A DNA stretch of 64,000 nt from CAVTJL01 sp963735065 (GCA_963735065.1 CAVTJL010000001.1:1302001-1366000), one strand, 5' to 3'; counted from the first letter of the stretch, positions 27,915 through 36,839 are shown. Notes: generated from the sequence alone by a model not told the origin. Numbers and translations: made by a program.

Positions 27915-28200
27915 ATGACGATCTGCGAGGTATGGGCCGAGGCGTTCGAGGGCTTGCTGGCTCGGCTGGGACCGCGGCTCGAGCGGCCTCGCCTTCTACC
28001 TGACCCACGCCCGTCACGGCACCGCCCTTGCCGATCTGGTGCAGGTGGCCGGCACGCGCTGGACGATCGAGGCCTGCTTCGAGGCGGCCAAAGGCGAGGT
28101 CGGCCTCGATCGGGACGAGATCCGCTCTTGGACCGGCTGACACCGTCATGTCACGCTCGCGGTGCTGGCCCATGCCTACCTCGCCGTCCTGCGAAGGTCA
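27915..28200 (+). mobile_element. Internally deleted IS701-family transposase remnant
   Basis: ATG 27915 begins MTICEVWAEAFEGLLARLGPR, like the start of IS701-type DDE transposases. About 25 codons later, in another frame, the text becomes the transposase C-terminus: LAFYLTHARHGTALADLV, then 'TRWTIEACFEAAKGEVGLD' and RSWTG, with TGA where the family has Trp, then RHVTLAVLAHAYLAVLRR. The middle two-thirds, including most catalytic residues, is missing. It is therefore a dead deletion derivative. No clear terminal repeats were found. Confidence 0.7.
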
Positions 28201-28222
28201 TCGTGAGGATCGCAGGAAGCGC

Positions 28223-30649
28223 TCACGACACGGCCATCAACGGCCGGTCATCCACCTCGGCCCCTGCCGCGGGCGTCCAGGACAGCCCGCCTGCATAGCG
28301 CCACGCGATGCGCCCGGCCTCATCGAGCGCCAGGAGATGCAGCCAGCGATTGTCGAAAAGTGCCCGCACGCCTTCATGCCGCTCGAGGATATCGGTCATC
28401 GCCTGCCGTGGTGCCTCGATGCAGACCGACAGACGCAAGGGCTCGTGAACGTACCGCTCTCCATCGTGAACCGACTGCCACGGCAGGCCGGATCGCAGCA
28501 GTCCCCCGTTGCCCTCGAGGACGCCGATCCCGCCCACAACATTGTGCAGCAGCTTGTTGCCCGAGCCGAAGGTCTGCGGAGCCACCGTGGAGCCATAGTA
28601 TTGCAGGCTGATCCAGCTCGCGACGACCACGGGCGCGGTCATGATCAGCTCGAGCACCGAGAAGCCGTTCTCTCTGTCCTTTTTCCAGTCGTAGTCGTGA
28701 AGGAACGCCCGGCCTTCCAGGTCTCGGCCGGTGGTACGCGCCCGCGGTGCGGCGATGAACGCCTTGCACCCGGCAAGCGCCCATTCGGGACGAACCTCCG
28801 CCCAGTCCCGGGCGCGGCCTGGAACGTCGTCCCCGTCCGCGGCCCGGGGCAGCCGCAGAGCCCTCTCGGCCCGCGTGAGGCTGCCCGCCGCCGCGAGCCA
28901 CGCGCGTATCCTGTCCAGGTCGGCAGCATGGCCCGACCAGTCCGCATCCCGGTCGTAGAGGGTGACGACGTCCGTCGTCGTGTCGTGGAGACCCGCGACG
29001 AAAAGCGTGTCGCCGGGAATGTCGATCCCGCGCCCGGCAAGCCCCGCGCGCACCTCCCGATCGTTGAGAAGCGCCGCGAGCAGCCGTGCGTTGACCTCCC
29101 CCGAATAGCCGCCGCAGGCACCGCAATGCAGACCGCTGGCGTGGGGGTTGTTGACGACGTTGGCTCCGTGGCCTGCGAGGAGGACGATCCGCGCAAACCC
29201 GTCGGTGAGCGACATGGCGCGCAAGATGGTCTCGGCTGCGCCGATGCGCGAGGCGAGGTCCAGCTCGGGGTCGAGGCGCGGCTTCCGATCGTCCGGCCCC
29301 GCCATCCGGCTCAGCCCCAAGGCGTCGCGCACCAGCTTCGCTCCATAGACGGGGCCCATGGCCTCGACGAAGGCGAAGGAAGAAACCGCCGCCAGCTTGA
29401 AGCGCCCCCAGGCACGCCGGGCGCGCGACCGGAAGCGGGCACGCCGATCCGCCTGCCGGTCTTCCGGCGCCGTGGCACAGGAACGGACCGTCGGATTGAG
29501 CAGCACGGGCAGCCGCAGCTCCTCGACGTCGGAGGCGAAGCGCCGGTGCTTGGCGAAGATGCCGAAGAAGCCGGCAAAGCCGAGGGTCTGGACGGACGGA
29601 TCCACCCCTTCCAGGGCGCGGCGAAAGACCTCCGAGCGCACGTCGATACAAAAGGCGGCCTGAAGCAGCGGACGCCCCCTGCGGGCGGAGGCTGCCGGCG
29701 CGGCAAGCGTCTGGGCGAGCTGCCGCTGGGCGGCGCGCTCGGCTGCTTCCTGCAAAATCTCGTCGACGATCTCGACCTCACCGGTGCGGATCGGGGCAGC
29801 GTGCGCATCGCGGGTCTCGGCCCAGCCATCCGCGATGGCCGTCTCGTACTGGCGGTAGAGGGCCTCTTCCCACAGCAGCCGGATGGCCAGCAGATCGGTC
29901 AGCGTTCTATCCGTTCCCTTCGCCAGCTCGGCGCGCCACAGGCGGTAGCGGGCCAACTGCGCCCAACCGCCCAGCGAGAGCAGGAGCTGATGGCAATAGG
30001 TCTCGAGCGCCGGCTCGCCGAGTCCGAGACGGTGGATGGCGCAGGCGATGGCCTCCAGCGGGGCCTCGGGCGCATCGGCCACAAGGGCGGCGAATCCCCT
30101 GAGCCCCATGATCTCCGGCGTGATGTCGTGGGTCGCGTACATCCGGTAGGCCGACCACGCGGTCTTGTCTTGCGGCGCGATCCATAGCGCCTGCCCGGCG
30201 TCGAAATAGCTCCCGGCCCAGATGCCGACCCGGTCGCCAATAATGCCCTGCCAGTCGATCCCGCTTGCCGCGGCGGCAAGATCGGCGACCGTCGGCAGCA
30301 CCCGAGGCGCTGGCAGCGGCCGTCTCGCCGCACGTCTCAGCGCTCCCAGGTCTGCCGGCTTGGACCCGTGGGGCGACGCCACAAGTGCGTCGGCAAGGTC
30401 CGCGTCGGTGATCGTGCCGTCGTCGAGGCGATCCAGGTACCAGCGGCGCGGCATGGTGACCGGCCCGCCACCCACTCGTCCCAGACGGGCTGCGACTTCG
30501 GCAAGCCGCCGATGCGTCTGGCCGAGATAGGGATTGACCGCCACATGTGAGGCCAGCGGCCAGAGCGGCGGGATCTGGCGACCCGCAGCAGCGACGATCG
30601 TCCTGGCGATCGCGGGGTCTGGCGCGTCGACTTTGGCGTACAGGCTCAC
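28223..30649 (-). CDS. dabA: DabA, inorganic-carbon transporter catalytic subunit (DUF2309)
   Basis: This 808-residue protein has the beta-carbonic-anhydrase-like zinc site described for DabA: Cys334 and Asp336 in FCIDVRSE, His494 in GHGANVVNNP and Cys509 in GLHCGACGGY. The His-to-Cys spacing of 15 equals that of the characterised Halothiobacillus enzyme. Together with DabB it drives one-way hydration of CO2 to bicarbonate in the cytoplasm, powered by a cation gradient. GTG 30649 is chosen because AGGAGG lies eight bases upstream. It is 23 bp after dabB in a two-gene operon opposite a LysR regulator. No Rubisco or carboxysome genes occur in the window, so the pair may supply bicarbonate for ordinary carboxylations. 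Confidence 0.92.
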   Translation of the reverse strand: MSLYAKVDAPDPAIARTIVAAAGRQIPPLWPLASHVAVNPYLGQTHRRLAEVAARLGRVGGGPVTMPRRWYLDRLDDGTITDADLADALVASPHGSKPADLGALRRAARRPLPAPRVLPTVADLAAAASGIDWQGIIGDRVGIWAGSYFDAGQALWIAPQDKTAWSAYRMYATHDITPEIMGLRGFAALVADAPEAPLEAIACAIHRLGLGEPALETYCHQLLLSLGGWAQLARYRLWRAELAKGTDRTLTDLLAIRLLWEEALYRQYETAIADGWAETRDAHAAPIRTGEVEIVDEILQEAAERAAQRQLAQTLAAPAASARRGRPLLQAAFCIDVRSEVFRRALEGVDPSVQTLGFAGFFGIFAKHRRFASDVEELRLPVLLNPTVRSCATAPEDRQADRRARFRSRARRAWGRFKLAAVSSFAFVEAMGPVYGAKLVRDALGLSRMAGPDDRKPRLDPELDLASRIGAAETILRAMSLTDGFARIVLLAGHGANVVNNPHASGLHCGACGGYSGEVNARLLAALLNDREVRAGLAGRGIDIPGDTLFVAGLHDTTTDVVTLYDRDADWSGHAADLDRIRAWLAAAGSLTRAERALRLPRAADGDDVPGRARDWAEVRPEWALAGCKAFIAAPRARTTGRDLEGRAFLHDYDWKKDRENGFSVLELIMTAPVVVASWISLQYYGSTVAPQTFGSGNKLLHNVVGGIGVLEGNGGLLRSGLPWQSVHDGERYVHEPLRLSVCIEAPRQAMTDILERHEGVRALFDNRWLHLLALDEAGRIAWRYAGGLSWTPAAGAEVDDRPLMAVS

Positions 30650-30672
30650 GAGGCTTTGCCTCCTCTCGTGGA

Positions 30673-32233
30673 TCAGGCCGAACGGTGGGTGGACCAGTTG
30701 CCGATCAGCCGGTCGAAAACGGCGTTGGCATAAAGCCCGTTGGCGAGATGCACCCGCAGTCCGGCAGCGGCGGGATGCGTGGCCCAAAGCGGGAACGCCG
30801 CCTGGGCCACCGCCACGAGGCCGAAGCTGACGATGACGAGCACCATCAGCGCCCACTCCAGCGGCCCCGGCGCCGGTGTGGCCGGCAGGGTTCCGGCAGT
30901 CAGCCGTTCGGCCCAGGTCTGGAGCGCGAAGTAGCTGACCGAGGCGGCCACGGCGTAGACCGCCGTCCGCCGCGTCAGAGCCCAGGGAGCGGCATCGGCG
31001 AGCCCCTGGGCGATCAGATAGGCCACGCCGAAGATGAGGATCGCGCCCAGCGCGAGCGCTTGCGGGGATTTCCCGTCAAGCCCGAAGGCGAGCCCGATGA
31101 CCGCATAGATGGCGAGGGCCAAGGCAAAAGCGCGCAGGACGGCGCGGCCGCCCGGCACGGCGACCGGCCCGGGCCGTCTATTCTCTGCGATATTGTCGAC
31201 AGCGTTGCCGGCTGAGAGAAACGCGTGCGCCTTGTAAAGCGAATGGGCGATGATGTGGAGCAGCGCCAGGGGAAAGAGCGCCAGGCCGCACTGCATGATC
31301 ATGAATCCCATCTGGGCGATGGTCGACCAGGCAAGCGAGGTCTTGACCGCAGGCTGTGCCAGCATGGCGAGCCCGCCGAACAGGGCGGTAAGGCCACCGA
31401 CAATAACGAGAACGGCCAGCACCCCGGGAGCGAGAAGCATGACATCGGCAAAGCGGATCAAGAGAAATCCACCGGCATTGACGACGCCGGCGTGCAGCAG
31501 GGCCGATACCGGGGTCGGCGCCTCCATCACTTCCGTGAGCCAGCCATGCGTAGGAAACTGTGCCGATTTCAGCGCGCCGGCCAAGGCGAGCAGCCCGGCG
31601 GCAACGACGGCAGTCTCAGGCGCCTCGCCGGCTGCGGCGCGATGAAGAATCGCCGCGATGTCGGTTGTCCGGTAGCCGATGGCGAGAAGGATGACCGCGG
31701 CAACGAGCGCCACCTCGCCGGTCCGGGCCACGATGAACTTCTTGCGCGCGGCGCGGCGGGCTCGGACCCGATCCGGATAGAACAGCAGGAGCCGATGCAG
31801 GCACAGGCTGGCGGCGATCCAGGCCGTTGCGAGGACCACCACATCGCCGGCCTGAACGAGCAGCAAGACAGTCGCCAGCGTAGCGGCAAGCCATCCCATG
31901 AAGAGGCCCTGGCGAGCCTCGCCGTCGAGATAAGCCCCCGAGTAGCGCAGGACGACCCAGCCGATGAACGCGACCAGGACGCTCATCGCGGCGCTGACCA
32001 CGTCGAGCCGCATGCTCAGGCCGAAGTCGGCGAGGCCGATCAGGGTCAAGCTCCGCGGACCGGCCGCCGCAAGCCACGCGGCGGAGGCGACCGCGCCCGG
32101 TCAACGCCAGCAGGGCAGCGGCTTCGAGCGCGGACGACACGTAGGCCGGCCGCCGCCCCGGCCTGCTCAGCGCGAGGACTGCCCCGGCGAGAAGGGCCAG
32201 AGGTGCGATCAACGGCAACAGATAGAGGGACAT
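30673..32233 (-). pseudogene. dabB: DabB, membrane subunit of the inorganic-carbon transporter (NuoL-like), frameshifted near 32095
   Basis: ATG 32233 begins MSLYLLPLIAPLALLAGAVL; one extra base near 32090-32110 separates this first helix from the rest, which is open from about 32049 to 30673. The main part has the proton-channel phrases of the NuoL/MrpA family: 'KSAQFPTHGWLTEVMEAPTP', SALLHAGVVNAGGFLL, 'SLAWSTIAQMGFMIMQCGLA' and HSLYKAHAFLSAG. At about 520 residues it matches DabB. It anchors DabA to the membrane and couples it to an ion gradient. As the pair is otherwise intact, the frameshift may be a sequence error. Confidence 0.88.
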
Positions 32234-32285
32234 GATGGGGCTCCAGCCTCCTCGGTCGACGGCACGAGCCTAGCCGGAGCGCAAT

Positions 32286-32305
32286 ATCAATAAAAATCGA
32301 TTGAT
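32286..32305. promoter_or_regulatory. LysR-type operator between dabB and its regulator
   Basis: ATCAAT (32286-32291) and ATTGAT (32300-32305) form an inverted repeat with an 8-bp spacer in the 103-bp gap between divergent dabB and the lysR start. Position and symmetry fit a LysR T-N11-A-type recognition box controlling both directions. Confidence 0.55.
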
Positions 32306-32336
32306 TATGGTTTTTCGTTCACTTATTAAGAACCAT

Positions 32337-33233
32337 ATGCCTGAGCTGAACTACCACCACCTTCGGTACTTTCAGATCGTCGCGCACGAGGGTCATCTGA
32401 CGCGGGCCGCGGAGCGGTTGAACGTGTCCCAATCGGCGCTGTCATCGCAAATCAGGCAACTGGAGGACCGCCTCGGCCAACCGCTCTTTGAGCGGCGGGG
32501 GCGTGCGCTGCACCTGACGGAAGCCGGGCGGATCGCCTTGGACCACGCCGACTCCATTTTCGAGACGGGCAGGGAGCTTGTCTCGATCTTGAAACAGACA
32601 TCCCAGACTCGGCGCCCCTTGCGCATCGGAGCGATCGCGACCTTGTCCAGAAACTTCCAGCTGGCCTTCCTCAAGCCGGTTCTGGGACGCGCCGACGTAG
32701 AGGTGATCCTTCGTTCTGGCAGCCGAGCCGAGCTTCTCGAAGCCCTCACCATGCTGCATCTGGATCTGGTCCTGACCAATCATCCGCCCGACACGGCTGC
32801 GCTCACACCCTTCATCGTGCATCGCCTCGCCGAGCAGGCCGTCGGGCTTATCGGCATACCTTCATTATGCCCTCCGGGGCTCTCCCTGCCGGAACGCCTT
32901 GCGACGGCCCCCCTCATCCTACCGACGCCCGCCAGCGGTCCCAGGTCCGACTTCGATGCGCTCGCCAGCCGACTGGGCATCAGCCCGAAGATCGCGGCCG
33001 AAGTCGACGACATGGCGATGGTGCGACTCCTGGCGCGCGAGGGGGTCGGCTTGGCGGTCATCCCGCCGATCGTCGTGAAGGATGAGCTCGCAAGCGGCGC
33101 GCTCGTGGACGCGGAGCATCTCCCTGGGATTCGGGAGACATTCTTTGCCGTCTTGATGCGGCGGAAATATCCGAACCCGCTCATTCAGAGCCTGTTGCAG
33201 CCGATGGGCAAAGCTGCCGCGTCTGCGGATTGA
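32337..33233 (+). CDS. LysR-family regulator, probably of dabBA
   Basis: The 298-residue protein has an N-terminal LysR HTH (LTRAAERLNVSQSALSSQIR, then QLEDRLGQPLFERRGRALHL) and a C-terminal two-lobed effector domain (PLRIGAIATLSR, EALTMLHLDLVLTNHPP). ATG 32337 gives the standard YHHLRYFQIVA start; an upstream ATG at 32301 would overlap the operator. It is divergent from dabB, the classical layout for a LysR activator of the adjacent operon. Similar LysR regulators accompany DAB and cbb operons. The effector is unknown. Confidence 0.9.
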   Translation: MPELNYHHLRYFQIVAHEGHLTRAAERLNVSQSALSSQIRQLEDRLGQPLFERRGRALHLTEAGRIALDHADSIFETGRELVSILKQTSQTRRPLRIGAIATLSRNFQLAFLKPVLGRADVEVILRSGSRAELLEALTMLHLDLVLTNHPPDTAALTPFIVHRLAEQAVGLIGIPSLCPPGLSLPERLATAPLILPTPASGPRSDFDALASRLGISPKIAAEVDDMAMVRLLAREGVGLAVIPPIVVKDELASGALVDAEHLPGIRETFFAVLMRRKYPNPLIQSLLQPMGKAAASAD

Positions 33234-33337
33234 GGTCGAGCCTGCATGTCGGCCTCGATCGACAGGTCGGAGCGCATCGTTCGACGTGACTCCTCGCCCG
33301 CCCCCCAAAGCGACAAGAGCAGGGGATCAACTTCCGA

Positions 33338-33365
33338 TTGACAGTCGAGCCTTAATTCCTATATC
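33338..33365 (+). promoter_or_regulatory. Promoter of HTH gene copy 2
   Basis: TTGACA (33338-33343), a 16-bp spacer and TATATC (33360-33365), with ATG 33375 only nine bases later. Transcription would begin about three bases before the start codon, implying a leaderless mRNA. The block is conserved with copy 3. Confidence 0.65.
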
Positions 33366-33374
33366 TATCCCTTC

Positions 33375-34085
33375 ATGCCTTCCCCCTACCCGTCCCGTTC
33401 CCCCGCCTCGATGCCCGCGGCTCGCACCGTGCGGCTCGCCCGCAGGCTCGCCAGCGGCATGACGCCCGCCGAGGTCGCCAGGCACGAGGACACGGACGAG
33501 GCCGAGCTTTTGTCACTGCTCGAGGACAAGAAGTTCCAGGAGCATGTGGCGTACTACCGGCACGAGGCCGAGCTGCCCGAGGACGAGCGCGAGGCGCTCC
33601 TGATCAGGACGGCGTTCGCCAGCCTCCAGCACCTCGCCGACATGGGCGACACCAAAGCGCTTTTGTTCCTTGCCTACGAGGGCAACCGCGGCCGCCATCC
33701 CGAGAACCGCCTGCGCCGCCTCGTGACGCGCACGAGCGACTGCGATCCCGAGCTGCATGCCGGGGACGAGATCGGTGCGGCGTTTGCCGACGACGCCCCC
33801 GCGACGGAGCCTTCCATCCAGGCGCCGAAGAATCCCGTCGCCGCCGAGCTTGTCTCGGACCTCCTCGCCTTCGCCCGGAGCAACCCGGACGTGGCCGACT
33901 GGGTCCTGCGCTACGCCGAGAGCCGCCAGGCCACGCTGGGAGAGAGCGGGGCCGGGGCGGTGGAGGAGCAAAAAAGGAGAGTGAAAGGAAGAGAAGAGCA
34001 GCAAAGGATAGTGACAGAAGAGCAAGCCGACCCACCCTCTCAGGTCATCCCCCGCCTTGAGCGGGGGATCAACTGGTGGCCGTGA
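33375..34085 (+). CDS. HTH repeat-family protein, copy 2 (intact)
   Basis: This is the only intact copy of a three-member family in the window, 236 residues. It opens with MPAARTVRLARRLASGMTP / AEVARHEDTDEAELLSLLED, which reads as a helix-turn-helix resembling terminase-small-subunit N-termini, followed by an acidic helical region (EHVAYYRHEAELPEDEREAL) and a block 'VSDLLAFARSNPDVADWVLR'. A short insert (about 20 residues near 140) is absent from copies 1 and 3. The last residues, QVIPRLERGINWWP, are coded by the first palindrome of the array that follows. There is no ribosome site; the promoter sits directly on the ATG. The cellular role is unknown. Confidence 0.7.
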   Translation: MPSPYPSRSPASMPAARTVRLARRLASGMTPAEVARHEDTDEAELLSLLEDKKFQEHVAYYRHEAELPEDEREALLIRTAFASLQHLADMGDTKALLFLAYEGNRGRHPENRLRRLVTRTSDCDPELHAGDEIGAAFADDAPATEPSIQAPKNPVAAELVSDLLAFARSNPDVADWVLRYAESRQATLGESGAGAVEEQKRRVKGREEQQRIVTEEQADPPSQVIPRLERGINWWP

Positions 34086-34353
34086 CGCGACACTAGCGTG
34101 GCCAGCCACCAGCCGTTGGCCCCCCCGGTCGAGCCAGGGGGCGACGAAGGGGTGTGCGTCCTCGCTGTTTCACGTCACCGCCCGCCTCGAGCGGGCGGTC
34201 AGATGGCGGGAACGGCGCGACTTCTGTCCCATCGCGCCGCGTCACCTGATCCACCGGGCACGGCCGTGAGGTGACGAAAAGACGCGTCGCCTCGTCTCTT
34301 CTCTGCCACCCTCGTGCCCCGGCACGTGCGTCCATTCGGCACGTGCCGGGCAC
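34043..34353 (+). repeat. Ordered palindrome array P1 (after HTH copy 2)
   Basis: At least four different inverted-repeat modules in series: GTCATCCCCCGCC..GGCGGGGGATCAACTGG type at 34043-34075 (overlapping the HTH gene end), CCCCCCGGTCGAGCCAGGGGG at 34130-34142 region, GTCACCGCCCGCC..GGGCGGTCAG near 34174-34203, and CGTGCCCCGGCACG..CGTGCCGGGCACG at 34313-34353. In reverse order and strand they match modules f, e, d and b of arrays P2 and P3; the text between (34235-34275) resembles module c. Confidence 0.75.
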
Positions 34354-34369
34354 GCCGTCGCCGGCGCGC

Positions 34370-34681
34370 CTACTGGTCGTCGAGGCGGCAGCCGTCGCGT
34401 TGGCTCATGTAGCGGGCGACGCGCGTGAAGCCCAGCACCGAGGCCTCGACCCGCTTGGCCGCCTGGTCGACGTCGACGCTGACGAGCGGGACGCTCGAGC
34501 TCGCATAATTCTCGCAATAGGCCTCGCTCTGGCCGATCACGAAGCGGCACGAGCAGCGCTCCTTGGCGAGGTAGGCCGGCGAGATGGCCGGCACGGTGAT
34601 GAGATTGGCCCAGCCCGTGACGATCCAGAAAATGAGCCCGAGCACGATGACGGCGACGAGGCCGCGGACGAGCAGGCGCAT
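34370..34681 (-). CDS. Membrane-anchored small protein coupled to a serine hydrolase
   Basis: 103 residues: one N-terminal transmembrane helix (LVAVIVLGLIFWIVTGW) then a small extracytoplasmic domain with several Cys (RCSCRF, YCENY, GCRL). The ATG overlaps the stop of the preceding serine hydrolase gene (ATGA), so the two are translationally coupled. The same Cys-rich domain is often found beside class-C beta-lactamase-like proteins in alphaproteobacteria, but it has no known function. Confidence 0.65.
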   Translation of the reverse strand: MRLLVRGLVAVIVLGLIFWIVTGWANLITVPAISPAYLAKERCSCRFVIGQSEAYCENYASSSVPLVSVDVDQAAKRVEASVLGFTRVARYMSQRDGCRLDDQ

Positions 34682-35853
34682 CAGGAGCTCCGGCCGCGAG
34701 AGGCGAACGCCTTGAGGGCGAGCTGCAGGAAGGTCGCGTCGGAGAAGTCGCGGCCCTGGTCGTCGCCGATGCGGACGATGACGAGCCCGAGCGACGGGAT
34801 CACGTAGAGGCGCTGGCCGTTCCGTCCCAGCGCGGTGAGCGTGTCCTGGGGTGCCGTCGTCATCGGCGGGCTGGCGCCTTGGGAGAGGGGCACGTTGAGC
34901 CACCAAAGGGCGCCGAAGCTCGCCCGCCTGCCGCCGCCATTGTCGCCCAGAAGCGGCGCTGCCGGCGTGCCCGCGAGCTTGACCCAGCCGTCGGGCAGCA
35001 GCTGCTTGCCGTCCCAGCAGCCGTCCATCAGGTAGAGAAGACCGAGCCGGGCGAGATCGCGCGGCGTGGCGTAGAGATAGTCGGGACCGACGAAGGTGCC
35101 CACCCCGTCCCGCTCCCAGACGACCGAGCGCATGCCCAGCGGATCGAACAGCGCGGTCCAGGGATAGCTGCCATAGGCCGCCTCGCCCACGAGCGGGCGC
35201 AGGGCCGCCATCAGCAGCATCGGATCGCCGCCGCTGAGGCTCCAGTGCGTGCCGGGCGCGTGGTCGAGCGGCTGGGACGCGACATAGGCCGCCATGTCGT
35301 GATGGCCGCGGGTATAGAGCATGCTGAGCAGCGTCGAGCCGAAGGGCGCGTACTCGTAGCGGTCGTCGAAGCGCAGCCCCGAGGTCATGGTGAGCAGCTG
35401 GTGGATCGTGATCGCCTGCTTGTCCGGCGTGTCGAGGGCGGGCAGCAGCCGGCCCACGGGGGTGTCGATGTTGAGGTGCTTCTCCAGCACCACGCGCCCA
35501 TAAAGGGCCTGGACGACGCTCGAGGTGATGCCCCAGGCGGGCGCCGGCATGTCGACGCGGAAGCCGTTGGCGTAGCGCTCGTAGACGATGGTGCCGCCCT
35601 GCGCCACGAGAAGGGCGTCGGTATGCAGGTCGGAGGGCTGCGCGTCGGGCTGGTCCTCGGGGAAGGCGTAGTTGGTGAAGTCCGCCATGGCGTCCACCGG
35701 ACCGGTCGGCTTGGCCGTGGCCCAGGTCTCGGCGGGCCAGGTGATGAGCTTGGCGCTGGCCGCGCAGTCGGCAGCACGCGCCGGCCATGCAGGCGCGAGG
35801 CTGGCGATGGCGAGGCAACCTGCTACAGCGATGCAGGCTCGACTGACGGGCAT
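34681..35853 (-). CDS. Periplasmic beta-lactamase-fold (serine hydrolase) protein with degenerate active site
   Basis: 390 residues with a signal peptide (ACIAVAGCLAIASLAPAWPARA) broken at ARA, and the fold landmarks of class-C beta-lactamase/6-aminohexanoate hydrolase relatives: LLTMTSGLRFDD, HWSLSGGDPMLLMAAL, YATPRDLARLGLLYLMDG and GRNGQRLYVIPSLGLVIV. The SxxK nucleophile site, expected at W-S-x-x-K-S, reads W-G-I-T-S-S: Gly108 replaces the Ser and Ser111 the Lys. The usual second-motif Tyr is Trp. Catalysis by the normal mechanism is therefore unlikely; it may be a binding protein. ATG 35853 has GGAGG upstream; the longer frame to 35907 is less likely. Confidence 0.8.
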   Translation of the reverse strand: MPVSRACIAVAGCLAIASLAPAWPARAADCAASAKLITWPAETWATAKPTGPVDAMADFTNYAFPEDQPDAQPSDLHTDALLVAQGGTIVYERYANGFRVDMPAPAWGITSSVVQALYGRVVLEKHLNIDTPVGRLLPALDTPDKQAITIHQLLTMTSGLRFDDRYEYAPFGSTLLSMLYTRGHHDMAAYVASQPLDHAPGTHWSLSGGDPMLLMAALRPLVGEAAYGSYPWTALFDPLGMRSVVWERDGVGTFVGPDYLYATPRDLARLGLLYLMDGCWDGKQLLPDGWVKLAGTPAAPLLGDNGGGRRASFGALWWLNVPLSQGASPPMTTAPQDTLTALGRNGQRLYVIPSLGLVIVRIGDDQGRDFSDATFLQLALKAFASRGRSS

Positions 35854-35939
35854 CCGACCTCCAAAGGCTGGGTTGTCGCGCGGCGGCTGGGCATTCTTAG
35901 CACGCATCTAAGCTTCACGTGGAAGAGGGAGGCAAAGAC

Positions 35940-36710
35940 ATGAGCGGGGCTTGCATCGTCACAGGCGGCAGCCGGGGCATCGGCCGGTCGACGGCGCGGC
36001 TGGCGGCCGCGGCCGGGCTTGCGGTCGCGGTCAACTACCGCAACGACGCCAAGGCTGCGGCGGAGGTGGTGGCGGCCATCGAGAAGGCGGGCGGCAAGGC
36101 CGTGGCCATCCAGGCCGACGTCGCGAGCCCGGCCGACATCCCCCGCCTGTTCGAGGAGGCCGAGCGGGCGCTCGGGCCGGTCACGGCGCTCGTCAACTCG
36201 GCCGGCGTCAGCCACAATGCCAGGGTCGCCGACTTCGAGGCCGAGGGGCTGCAGCGCCTGATGGCGGTCAACGTCGTGGGCCTGATGCTGTGCTGCCGCG
36301 AGGCGGTGCGGCGCATGTCGACCGCCATGGGCGGCAAGGGCGGCGCCATCGTCAACGTCTCCTCGATGGCGGCCACCATCGGCGGCCGGCCGGGCGCCTC
36401 GGCCTATGCCGCCTCCAAGGCCGCGGTCGACGTCTTCTCGACCGGGCTCGCCAAGGAGGTCGCGGCCGAGGGCGTCCGCGTCAACGTGGTCCGGCCGGGC
36501 GTCACCCTCACCGACATGACCGGCTCGCTGCGCGAGAACCCCGAGCTGCGACAAGCGGTCGCCGCCTCGATCGCGATGCAGCGCGTGGCCGAGCCCGAGG
36601 AGGTGGCCGAGGCCATCGTCTGGCTGCTCTCGGACAAGGCCTCCTTCGTTGCCGGCAGCCATCTCAACGTCGGCGGTGGCGGGTTCCTCGTCCATCCGGC
36701 GATGCGCTAG
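35940..36710 (+). CDS. Short-chain dehydrogenase/reductase
   Basis: An intact 256-residue SDR: TGGSRGIGRST near the start, NSAGVSHNARV, catalytic Ser in VNVSSMAATIGG, YAASK, and the C-terminal VGGGGFLVHP. GGGAGG lies just upstream of ATG 35940. The sequence resembles glucose-1-dehydrogenase/3-oxoacyl-reductase-like family members. It is divergent from the serine hydrolase and reads toward a small membrane protein. The substrate is unknown. Confidence 0.87.
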   Translation: MSGACIVTGGSRGIGRSTARLAAAAGLAVAVNYRNDAKAAAEVVAAIEKAGGKAVAIQADVASPADIPRLFEEAERALGPVTALVNSAGVSHNARVADFEAEGLQRLMAVNVVGLMLCCREAVRRMSTAMGGKGGAIVNVSSMAATIGGRPGASAYAASKAAVDVFSTGLAKEVAAEGVRVNVVRPGVTLTDMTGSLRENPELRQAVAASIAMQRVAEPEEVAEAIVWLLSDKASFVAGSHLNVGGGGFLVHPAMR

Positions 36711-36839
36711 CGGGCAGCAGTGCGAGGCGGCGCCGCGCCCATTGACCGGCGGGGGCGCCGCTCCATGTCCTGCGGTGGTGGCGGCTGGGATTCGGGCAGG
36801 AGGTCCCAGCCGGCACCGCATCCGAGGCCATGAGCGCCC

